Shown in pieces: positions 25,933 through 33,201 of a DNA stretch of 64,000 nucleotides. Numbering within the stretch: position 1 is the stretch's first letter; every line of letters starts with the position of its first letter. Origin of the DNA: Bartonella sp. B1099 (GTDB lineage: Bacteria; Pseudomonadota; Alphaproteobacteria; Rhizobiales; Rhizobiaceae); the NCBI RefSeq assembly GCF_944801835.1, contig NZ_CALYLN010000001.1, forward strand, positions 1,382,522 to 1,446,521. Reading direction: 5' to 3'. The translations under genes were made by a program, and so were the position numbers. The notes below the pieces were generated by a model, which did no database searches, was not told the origin of the DNA, and worked only from the letters and a program-made list of their open reading frames with translations.

Positions 25933-26215
25933 GTACAAAAGCAATCTTTAAGAAAACGCGCTTTGAGAGAGGTTTTTTGTGTGGAGTGATAATTTGTACC
26001 TCTAACTTCACAATGGCGCTCTATCGCCTTTGAAGTGCCTTTGAAAACGATTTTATGAGAAGGTTTGGTATTGGGGTTTCTTTCATAAGCTAGAAGAGGG
26101 GGAAAAAGTGCTTTTTTTAAGAAGTGCTCTTTTGACTGACACTGTCAGGCTTATGCGTTGAAGGGGATTTCGTGCATTGTATTGCCAATGATAATTGTAA
26201 AGCAATAGGCAATGT
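25933..26215 (+). other. leader region of the Mu/P2-like head operon
   Basis: No gene is visible. The left part is the diverged end of the duplicated unit (AAAACGCG, GAGAGAGG). The right part carries the 19-bp palindromic element (26130-26148) and an inverted repeat, ATTGCC (26181-26186) with GGCAAT (26208-26213), next to the protease start at 26216. The latter may affect that gene's translation. Confidence 0.45.
26130..26148 (+). promoter_or_regulatory. palindromic control element, copy 1 (upstream of head operon)
   Basis: A 19-bp sequence with the perfect 13-bp palindrome CTGACACTGTCAG (26136-26148) and an embedded TTGACT -35-like box. It recurs identically at 37734-37752, and CTTATG follows one base later at both sites. 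Both copies stand directly before the first gene of a gene block in this cluster. It probably binds a late-gene activator or repressor, or forms part of a phage late promoter. No such regulator is encoded in the window. Confidence 0.6.
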
Positions 26216-27274
26216 ATGGAGCAAGAATTTTACGAAGATCAAAAAGAAGGGCAGGCTGAGATATGTCATGACGAGACATTTCATGGCAAGTTTATTGATC
26301 TTTGCCAAGACGTTTTATGCCAAGACGGCACCGTTAGCCAAGCACCGGAATGGGTCGAGCTGTTGCCCAAAGCACCTCATGTGAAGGCACGTGATGGAAG
26401 AGAATGGCATTATAGTCCGCAAAGGATTTTAAAGGCTTTTGCAGCCAATAAAGGACCGCTTGTGATTGATTATGAGCATGGGCAACATCACAGAGCGAGA
26501 AACGGTTTAGAAGCGCCGGCAAGCGGTTGGATTGAAGAACTCACAGAACGGGATGGTGCGATTTGGGGTCGGGTTAAATGGACCGATATGGCTGCTAAAA
26601 AGATTGTGGCTCGGGAATATCGCTATCTTTCCCCTGAGTTTCGTCATTCTAAAAATGGTGAGATTTTAAGTTTGGCAGGGGCAGGGCTGGTGAACCGTCC
26701 TGCCCTTGTGATGACGGCTTTAAGCCGTGAACACCCCTCAACATCCCCTTTAACACCTTTTGTGGTGTCCCCAACAACTTTGACGGAGAAAATGATGGAT
26801 TTAACAGCCATTGCCAGTGCTTTGGAGCTGGCAGAAGATGCAAAACCTGCAGAAATTTTAGCAAGCATTGCAACCCGCGAAAAAGAACGGGTGGAATTAA
26901 ATGCCCAATTAACAAAAGCGCGAGAAGATCTAGCGCTTTTGCGCGAAGAGCAAAAAAAGGCGACGATTGAGAGGCTTTTAGACAAAGCGATTGAAGAGGG
27001 CAAGATTTTGCCAGCTGCGCGTGAAGAATATCGTTCCCTTTGTACCCTTGAAGGGGGCATGGAACATTTTCAAACTTTGGTTGAGAAATTGCCCGTTCTC
27101 GCATCGACAAGCCCTTTAGAAACATGTGCTTTGGTGCAAGAACATCAGCTTGCGCCAGAAGATATTGCACTTGCTGCACGCCATTATCAACAAGAGCAGA
27201 AAGCACAAGGCTTCGACATCACCATTAGCCAAGCGGTTGATTATATTTATGAACAAAAGGAACGCCAATCATGA
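26216..27274 (+). CDS. Mu-like capsid maturation protease / scaffold (gpI type)
   Basis: The 352-residue protein has the Mu I family layout. The N-terminal domain (ARDGREWHYSPQRIL, then PLVIDYEHG with the conserved DYEH, and REYRYLSPEF) is followed by a coiled-coil scaffold-like C-terminal half (EREKERVELNAQLTKAREDLALLREEQ). In Mu, I is the protease and an internal start gives the scaffold Z; a similar start at MMDLTAIAS is possible here (frame inside residues 190-200). It begins the head operon and overlaps the next start (ATGA). Confidence 0.82.
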   Translation: MEQEFYEDQKEGQAEICHDETFHGKFIDLCQDVLCQDGTVSQAPEWVELLPKAPHVKARDGREWHYSPQRILKAFAANKGPLVIDYEHGQHHRARNGLEAPASGWIEELTERDGAIWGRVKWTDMAAKKIVAREYRYLSPEFRHSKNGEILSLAGAGLVNRPALVMTALSREHPSTSPLTPFVVSPTTLTEKMMDLTAIASALELAEDAKPAEILASIATREKERVELNAQLTKAREDLALLREEQKKATIERLLDKAIEEGKILPAAREEYRSLCTLEGGMEHFQTLVEKLPVLASTSPLETCALVQEHQLAPEDIALAARHYQQEQKAQGFDITISQAVDYIYEQKERQS

Positions 27275-27612
27275 GTACGACGATTTTGATTAAATCTTTT
27301 CGCACTGCAGCAGAGATCTCTCCTTATTTTATTGTTGCAGCGCGCAGTGATGGAATGGTGGCAACAGCTTCTGGGAAGGCTGATAAATTATTAGGCACTG
27401 CCGGCTCTTGCAAAGCCAAGGCTGGCGAAATGATCGATGTTGCTCAATGCGGTTGGGGCGAAGTGGTGTGTGGAGGCAATGTTTCCTTTGGTGACTTTTT
27501 AACTTCTGACCCCAAGGGGCAGGCTATTAAGGCAGAAGCGGCAGACCGCACCATTGGCATTGCCATGAGTGATGGTTCTGCTGGTGATGTTATTTCTTTT
27601 AAAATTAATTAA
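27271..27612 (+). CDS. capsid decoration protein (lambda D/DUF2190-like)
   Basis: The 113-residue product has the beta-rich signature of capsid cement proteins: YFIVAARSDGMVATASGKADKLLGTAG and a final AADRTIGIAMSDGSAGDVISF segment. It overlaps the protease gene by four bases and precedes the coat gene. It would stabilise the shell by binding at three-fold sites. Well supported by order, less so by direct motif. Confidence 0.7.
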   Translation: MSTTILIKSFRTAAEISPYFIVAARSDGMVATASGKADKLLGTAGSCKAKAGEMIDVAQCGWGEVVCGGNVSFGDFLTSDPKGQAIKAEAADRTIGIAMSDGSAGDVISFKIN

Positions 27613-27621
27613 TCGAGGCTT

Positions 27622-28590
27622 ATGATGAACAGACCTTTTCCCATTGATCCAACCCTTACTGCTATTGCTATTGGGTATCGCAATCCAGCAGGTTCTCTTA
27701 TTGGCGATAAAGTTTTGCCCCGTGTTGGTGTTTTAAGTGAAGTGTTTAAATATAGTGAATTTCCTCTAGCGGAAAGTTTTACGGTTCCTGAACTTGAAAT
27801 TGGGCGTAAAGGACGCCCGAATGTGGTGGAATTTTCTGCCTTTGAACGGGAAGCCAGTGTGAGAGATTACGGGCTTGATGACCTTATTCCCAATTCAGAT
27901 ATTGAAGCAGCAGCCCGCGCACGGGCAGAAAAGCGCTCTCGTTATAACCCTGAAAAGACCGCTGTAGAGGGACTTGCCAATTTGCTGGAATTGGGGCGTG
28001 AAGTGCGTGTGGCAGAACTTGTGCAAGACAGCAAAAACTATGCAGCAGAGCGGGTGATGACCCTTAAAGGTGAGAATAAATTTAGTGATTATGACAAATC
28101 AGACCCTTATGCCACCTTAGATGAGGCGAAGGATAAAGCTCTCGTCTATACGCCCAACACCATTGTGATGGGTAAAGTTGTTTGGTCAAAACTCAAACGC
28201 CATCCCAAAATCATCAAAGCCGTTAAGGGGGGTGGCACTGCTGATGGTTTTGTCACCAAAGCGCAATTTGCTGATCTGATGGAAATACACCCCGATCGTT
28301 TACTCATTGGTGAATCGCAAGTGAATTTAGCCCGCAAAGGACGCACAGCGCAATTGGCACGCGTTTGGGGCAATAAGATTGCTCTGCTTTACATTGATCC
28401 GACCAAGCAACAGGCGGATGGTTCGGTCATCAGTTGGGGCTTTAGTGCTCAGTTGGGTGAGCGTATCTCTGGGGTGATCTCTGATCCAGATATTGGTTTG
28501 TCAGGTGGTAAACGGGTGCGTGTGGGTGAACGGGTGTGCGAATTGGTCGCCGCCAAAGATGCCGGTGTGTTGCTGCAAGATGTTGTTTAA
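27622..28590 (+). CDS. major capsid protein (lambda E / Mu-like coat)
   Basis: The 322-residue protein resembles the lambda gpE-type coat family: IGDKVLPRVGVLSEVFKYSEF near the N-terminus, NYAAERVMTLKG in the middle and the IGESQVNLARKGRTAQLARVWG and SWGFSAQLGERISG segments late. It would form the capsid with the decoration protein encoded just before it. Two adjacent ATGs (27622, 27625) are possible. It is a second and unrelated coat protein in the window, besides the N4-gp56-like one at 5379. Confidence 0.82.
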   Translation: MMNRPFPIDPTLTAIAIGYRNPAGSLIGDKVLPRVGVLSEVFKYSEFPLAESFTVPELEIGRKGRPNVVEFSAFEREASVRDYGLDDLIPNSDIEAAARARAEKRSRYNPEKTAVEGLANLLELGREVRVAELVQDSKNYAAERVMTLKGENKFSDYDKSDPYATLDEAKDKALVYTPNTIVMGKVVWSKLKRHPKIIKAVKGGGTADGFVTKAQFADLMEIHPDRLLIGESQVNLARKGRTAQLARVWGNKIALLYIDPTKQQADGSVISWGFSAQLGERISGVISDPDIGLSGGKRVRVGERVCELVAAKDAGVLLQDVV

Positions 28591-28602
28591 GGAAAAGACT
28601 TA

Positions 28603-29028
28603 ATGGCCTATGCAAGCAAAACATTGATTGAAGAGCTCTGGGGTGATGATTTCTTGAAAGACTTATGTGCTTTTGATGATGAGAAGTCTGATCCAGTGCT
28701 TTTAGATCAAGCCATTGCCCTTGCTCTAAACCAAGCAAGTGGTGAGATTGATGTGCATCTCTCTCATCGCTACTTGGTCCCCATTGCTGGACAGCCGGCG
28801 GCTCTTGGCATGATCTGTGTCAATATTGCTGTTTATAATTTAGCCATACGCCATACGGCACTGACCACAACCATTGAAGATCGCTACAAACAGGCGGTTG
28901 ATTTACTAAAACGCATTGCAGAAGGCAAAGCGGGTTTGGGGGTCGATGAACCTAAAATTATGAGTGAAGATGGACCGCTTCGTGATGGGGCTTTTTTTCA
29001 CGCAAAACCGCGTGTGATGGGAAGATAA
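28603..29028 (+). CDS. Mu gp36-like head-tail protein (DUF1320)
   Basis: The 141-residue protein starts MAYASKTLIEELWGDDFLKDL and carries the family pattern AIALALNQASGEIDVHLSHRY and the Arg-Tyr-kinked IAVYNLAIRHTALTTTIEDRYKQAVDLLKRIAEGK. In Mu-like phages this gene lies after the coat gene and encodes a head-completion protein. Order matches Mu: coat, gp36, gpG. Confidence 0.82.
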   Translation: MAYASKTLIEELWGDDFLKDLCAFDDEKSDPVLLDQAIALALNQASGEIDVHLSHRYLVPIAGQPAALGMICVNIAVYNLAIRHTALTTTIEDRYKQAVDLLKRIAEGKAGLGVDEPKIMSEDGPLRDGAFFHAKPRVMGR

Positions 29029-29029
29029 C

Positions 29030-29524
29030 ATGTCTGTTTCAAGCCATATTGAGATTAAAGAGAGCGGGCTTGAAGCGGCTTTATCCTTTTTACAAAAGGG
29101 TATCCATCCGCCGATGGAAACTCTAGCACAAGGGGTTGGGCGCCTCATTCAAGAAAGCACAAGACGGCGGATTCAAAGCGAAAAAATCTCCCCCCAAGGA
29201 GAGAAGTGGAAAAACAATTATGCTCGTACCTCCATTCTTTATGCCAGTGGGGCGCTCTCACGCTCTATTGATATGAAAGCCTCACCAGAAAAGGTGGTGA
29301 TTGGCTCTGGGTTGGTTTATGCGCGGATTCATCAATTGGGTGGCGTCATTCGCCCGAAAAATGGCAAAACCCTGCGCTTCTTTCTTAAAAGCAGCAAGGC
29401 ACAGCACTTTATTTGTGTGCCGCAAGTGACCATGCTGGCGCGCCCCTATTTAGGGCTTTCAGAACACAATAAAGTGGAAATTGTCAAAGCGGCAGAAGAT
29501 TGGCTGGGAAGGATGTTTTCATGA
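29030..29524 (+). CDS. phage virion morphogenesis protein (Mu gpG family)
   Basis: The 164-residue protein has the gpG family pattern: LSFLQKGIHPPMETLAQGVG, an IQESTRRRIQSEKISPQGEKW segment with the conserved SPxGxxW, and AGALSRSIDMK followed by YARIHQLGG. It assists head or tail completion. It starts one base after the gp36 stop and overlaps the next gene by ATGA. Confidence 0.85.
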   Translation: MSVSSHIEIKESGLEAALSFLQKGIHPPMETLAQGVGRLIQESTRRRIQSEKISPQGEKWKNNYARTSILYASGALSRSIDMKASPEKVVIGSGLVYARIHQLGGVIRPKNGKTLRFFLKSSKAQHFICVPQVTMLARPYLGLSEHNKVEIVKAAEDWLGRMFS

Positions 29525-30048
29525 GACAAACGATCACACAAGCAGGGCGTATTAATGCGTTTCGTGAGGCGGTAATAAGGAGCCTTAAAAGGGCTTTGCC
29601 GGATGTGCGCGATTGTGCCTGTCAATTTGGGCGTTTCAATTTAGAAGAGCTTGAAACACAGATGCTTGTGGCGCCAGCTGTGCGTGTTGCAGTGTTAGAA
29701 AGCCGTTTAAATCCTATGCCTTCTGGACAGATGAGTGCTGATCTTCATTTGGGGGCTTTTATTATCACCACGGGCAAAGAGCGGGATGTTTCCAGTTGGC
29801 TTTTGGCAGAAGCGATAGGGGTTTTATGCCATAGCGGACAATTGTGGGGGTTAACGCATGTAAGCGCCCCGCGGGATGTGTCAATTGACCCCATTATTTC
29901 TGCGGCGATTAAGCAGCGTGGTGTATCGATCAGTGTGGTGGAATGGCGCCAAGATTTGCATCATTTGGGGCAAGATATTTTTGTGGGTGAAGACAAACGA
30001 CAACTTAAAGCCAGATTGATCTCATGTGATGATGAGGTGTTTTCATGA
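29521..30048 (+). CDS. phage Gp37-like tail terminator candidate
   Basis: The 175-residue product (GRINAFREAVIRSLKRALPDVRDCACQFGRFNLEELETQM) resembles the Mu gp37 class placed between G and tail genes. Strand-rich LESRLNPMPSGQMSADLHLGAFIITTG and PRDVSIDPIISAAIKQRGVSI follow. It probably ends the tail tube. The start at 29521 overlaps the upstream stop (ATGA) and is chosen over 29500. It also overlaps the next start by ATGA. Confidence 0.65.
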   Translation: MRQTITQAGRINAFREAVIRSLKRALPDVRDCACQFGRFNLEELETQMLVAPAVRVAVLESRLNPMPSGQMSADLHLGAFIITTGKERDVSSWLLAEAIGVLCHSGQLWGLTHVSAPRDVSIDPIISAAIKQRGVSISVVEWRQDLHHLGQDIFVGEDKRQLKARLISCDDEVFS

Positions 30049-30638
30049 ATGATGCGCATTTGTTGGGCGAGACTTTTCGGCAAATCATGAAGCGCCTTGA
30101 TGCGCTTGAACGCTGTCTTGCCAACCAGCACATGATGGGGCGGGTGGCGCAAATTGATGGACATAGGGTGCGGGTCAAACTTTCTTGTGAAGGTGCCAAT
30201 GGTCAAGCGGTTTTATCGCCTTGGCTACAAGCGCAAGAAGCGGCTGGTGCTGTTTCAAGCAATATGCCTTTAAACATTGGTGATCCGGTGCGCTTGTTAA
30301 ACCCCCATGGCGAAATTGGCTCTGCTTCTCTGGTTGTACGCGATAGCTATAGCGATGATGCACAAAATCCAGCACGCTCGCCCCAAGAGCTTGCGCTTTG
30401 TTATGCAGGGGGCGCTCTTCGTATGACTAAAGATGAACTTATTCTCTCCCATGGGGAAAACGAAATCCGTTTGAGTGCACAAGGTCTCATGCTTTGTCAT
30501 CAATCAACCCGTGTTGAATTAACGGACTGCGTGCAGATTCAAGCAGAAGATTTGCAGCACAATCAAAAATCTGTTGGAGCAAGCCACAAACATGGTGGGG
30601 TCAAAATGGGGCCCTCCACAACCTCTAGCCCTCTTTAA
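30045..30638 (+). CDS. baseplate assembly protein V (P2 gpV spike-like)
   Basis: The 197-residue protein has the OB-fold start of gpV-like spikes (MMGRVAQIDGHRVRVKLSC, then LSPWLQAQEAAGAVSSNMPLNIGDPVRLL) and a repeated strand C-terminus (GGALRMTKDELILSHGENEIRLSAQG). It ends GASHKHGGVKMGPS, with His-Lys-His possibly binding the iron seen in P2-like spike tips. It forms the membrane-piercing needle of a contractile tail. Confidence 0.85.
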   Translation: MNDAHLLGETFRQIMKRLDALERCLANQHMMGRVAQIDGHRVRVKLSCEGANGQAVLSPWLQAQEAAGAVSSNMPLNIGDPVRLLNPHGEIGSASLVVRDSYSDDAQNPARSPQELALCYAGGALRMTKDELILSHGENEIRLSAQGLMLCHQSTRVELTDCVQIQAEDLQHNQKSVGASHKHGGVKMGPSTTSSPL

Positions 30639-30647
30639 AGGAGTTTT

Positions 30648-30851
30648 ATGATGCGTGAGAAAACTTATGTTATTTTAACCAATGCCGATTTTGTGGCAGG
30701 TCAGCGTTCACCGGGGAAGGGTGAGGAAATTCGTTTAAGTGAAGAGGCAGCGAAATATCCACTTCTTCTTGGTCAGATTGCTGAAAAACCAGTCCCAACC
30801 GTATCTCCCGCCCCAACGGCTTCTCTTACAAAGACAACGAAGGGGGCTTAA
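30648..30851 (+). CDS. small phage protein between baseplate genes
   Basis: The 67-residue product starts MMREKTYVILTNADFVAGQRSPGKGEEI and ends in a Pro/Thr-rich, disordered tail. The gene lies between V and W in the tail operon with a good AAGGAG site, so it is probably expressed. I do not recognise the family. Confidence 0.5.
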   Translation: MMREKTYVILTNADFVAGQRSPGKGEEIRLSEEAAKYPLLLGQIAEKPVPTVSPAPTASLTKTTKGA

Positions 30852-30854
30852 ATC

Positions 30855-31241
30855 ATGCGTTGTGGGGTGAGCGAAAAAGATGGCTCTCTCTTATATGGCT
30901 TTGCGCATTGCCAACAATCCATCCATAAATGTTTAATGACAAGGGTGGGAACACGGGTTTTGCGTCGCCATTATGGGTGTGATGTTAGAGAGTTCCAAGA
31001 TGCCAATGCCAATCCTGCAACGATTTTACGTCTTTATCAAGCCATTGCTTGCGCACTCGATGATCCAGAATGCGGAGAACCTGGGTTTTCACTCCAAAGG
31101 ATTGATTTGACCAAAGCAACGCGTGAGGGAATATTCCACTTTGTTTTAAGGGGCATTTTTTATCCCGATGGGCATTTGGGGGATTGGTCCCATGGGCAAG
31201 AGAGGCAATTTCCGCTAGAGGTTTCCTATGGCAGAGCTTGA
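30855..31241 (+). CDS. baseplate assembly protein W (gp25-like)
   Basis: The 128-residue product has the gpW/gp25 signature: HCQQSIHKCLMTRVGTRVLRRHYG, then LRLYQAIACALDDPECGEP and the final strand pattern. T4 gp25 homologues join the sheath to the baseplate. It overlaps gpJ by 14 bp, matching the P2 order V-W-J-I. Confidence 0.85.
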   Translation: MRCGVSEKDGSLLYGFAHCQQSIHKCLMTRVGTRVLRRHYGCDVREFQDANANPATILRLYQAIACALDDPECGEPGFSLQRIDLTKATREGIFHFVLRGIFYPDGHLGDWSHGQERQFPLEVSYGRA

Positions 31242-32094
31242 ATGTTTATCCCTTTCACAACGCCCTGTGCCGCAAGTGATTGAAGAGCTTTCTGTTGAAA
31301 GGCTTTTAGAGCAAAAGATTAAGCGTTTGATGGATGTTTTTGCCGCTCATCATATCCCTTACAATGTGGAAAAGACCGCTTATGATCCTGTGGTCATTCA
31401 ATTACAAGCGGCTGCTTATGAAGAGTTGCTGTTGCGCCAGCGGATTAATGAAGTGGCACGAGATAATTTGCTCGAATTTGCGCATGGCACAAGTTTAGAC
31501 CATTTGGGGGATTTTCATGGGGTCACGCGCCTTTTAGATGAGGATGATGAGCGTTTTCGCCGCCGCATTCGTTTGAAGAGGCAAGGGCATTCTACAGGGG
31601 GCACAGCACCCCGTTATCAATATTTTGCTCTCTCCAGTGATATCCGTGTCAAAGATGCTTTTGTTTATCGTGTGGGAAAAAGCCCGCTTATTTATGTGGC
31701 TCTTTTTAGTGATGCCCCTTCAGGAGTGGCCGATGAGGCTTTGATTGCCAAGGTGCAAAGAGCCCTTGATGATCCTCATGTTAAAATGACCAATGATACC
31801 CTTTTGGTCAAGAGTGCTGTACAGCGGGTGATCGATATTTCGGCTAACCTTTGGTTGTTACCCGGTGAGCGAGAACAGCTTTTAGAAAGAGCAGAGCAGA
31901 ATTTAAGAGAAGAATGGGCGCGTGCGGGCAGGCTTGGGCGTGATCTATATTCAAGTTGGATATTAAGCCGCCTCATGGTTGAAGGTGTCCATCATGTGGA
32001 GGTTACAAAGCCACAGGAAGATATTCTTGTTGCCCCGCATGAGGCGATAGCACTAGGGGAAATTGCTTTGTCAAAACGGGGGCATGCTTATTGA
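31228..32094 (+). CDS. baseplate protein J
   Basis: The 288-residue protein carries the gpJ family elements: YDPVVIQLQAAAYEELLLRQRINEVARDNLLEFAHG, GTSLDHLGDFHGVTR and the DDERFRRRIRLKR motif. It builds the baseplate wedge. The stop overlaps the start of gpI (ATGA). Confidence 0.88.
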   Translation: MAELECLSLSQRPVPQVIEELSVERLLEQKIKRLMDVFAAHHIPYNVEKTAYDPVVIQLQAAAYEELLLRQRINEVARDNLLEFAHGTSLDHLGDFHGVTRLLDEDDERFRRRIRLKRQGHSTGGTAPRYQYFALSSDIRVKDAFVYRVGKSPLIYVALFSDAPSGVADEALIAKVQRALDDPHVKMTNDTLLVKSAVQRVIDISANLWLLPGEREQLLERAEQNLREEWARAGRLGRDLYSSWILSRLMVEGVHHVEVTKPQEDILVAPHEAIALGEIALSKRGHAY

Positions 32095-33200
32095 TGTCTG
32101 CGTTGTTATTGCCCCAAAATTCAAGCTTGTTTGAACGCTGTTTGGCTGGGGCCATGGCTCTTTCCCCGCAAGTCAAAAGGGTGCTCGAAGATATTGTGCG
32201 TGCCAAATTGATTACACGTCCCCCTTCTTGGTTGCCCTTCTTAATTGACGAATATGGTTTACAAGAACTCACCCCTTATTTCTCGAATTCTTATGATTTG
32301 ATTGACCAGGGGCTTGAATGGCAGCGGATACGTGGCTCTGTAGCCGCCGTCGATATGGGGCTTCAATGGCTTGGACTCTCAGTACACTTTACACCCGCGT
32401 GGACAGAGCGTGCATGGTGGAATTCCTTTCAACTCGAATTTGATCACCTTCCCGAACGAGATGATCTTGAGTCTATTGAAGCGATTGTCGACCTTTCCAA
32501 AAGCTTGCGCTCTGATTTTCGCCGCGGTGTCATTGGTTATGATGTGGGGGCTATGGAAGCCAATATGTCACGGCTTGATGACGGTATGTTGGATTTTGAG
32601 AGCGGCATCTCCGTAACAGCTCTTGGCACACTGTTTTCTTTTGGGCGCACGACAGAAATCAACCACGTTCTCACAAAAGAAGAAGGCAAACTGATTGGTA
32701 ACTGGATTGATGATGGTGACGAAGAGTTAAGTTGGGAACATATCGATTACCCTTGGGAGTTGGCAAATTTTCCTTGGTGTTCGGTCAAAAAGCACGAACG
32801 CGATATATTGATGGCAGAATGGTTCCAAAACCGTTCCCTTTATCTCGCTTTAAGAGATCCAGACAATGCTCTGATTGGCTATCGCAGATGCTATGCTGTG
32901 GCGCCTGTTGAACAAGCTTTAGAGGGTGTTTACAGCCATTGTGGCAACAAATTTAAGCCCTCGAAAACAGGGACAATGTTGTTTCTTGCAGCGCGCACCG
33001 ATTTTCGGGATGTTGAAGACAAACAAGCCGCCTCTGTTTCCCTCCTCGTTCATGGCACTGTGGCAGAGCAGACACCTCCTGGCAAACTTTGGCTAGGGAA
33101 TGATGAATTAACAAGCGGTGTGGAGATTCTCAAAACACCCATCGATATTCCTTTGCGCGCAGATGTTCGCGAACAATTCAAGATTTTATTGAGGTTTTAA
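32091..33200 (+). CDS. tail protein I (baseplate wedge), extended
   Basis: The 369-residue protein has the gpI domain at its N-terminus: LLPQNSSLFERCLAGAM, then PPSWLPFLIDEYGLQELTPYF and the WQRIRGSVAAVDMGLQWLG core. P2 gpI has about 180 residues, so the C-terminal half (from about 190) is an extra beta-rich domain, perhaps linking fibre-type proteins. It precedes the DUF4815 gene by one base. Confidence 0.78.
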   Translation: MMSALLLPQNSSLFERCLAGAMALSPQVKRVLEDIVRAKLITRPPSWLPFLIDEYGLQELTPYFSNSYDLIDQGLEWQRIRGSVAAVDMGLQWLGLSVHFTPAWTERAWWNSFQLEFDHLPERDDLESIEAIVDLSKSLRSDFRRGVIGYDVGAMEANMSRLDDGMLDFESGISVTALGTLFSFGRTTEINHVLTKEEGKLIGNWIDDGDEELSWEHIDYPWELANFPWCSVKKHERDILMAEWFQNRSLYLALRDPDNALIGYRRCYAVAPVEQALEGVYSHCGNKFKPSKTGTMLFLAARTDFRDVEDKQAASVSLLVHGTVAEQTPPGKLWLGNDELTSGVEILKTPIDIPLRADVREQFKILLRF

Positions 33201-33201
33201 T

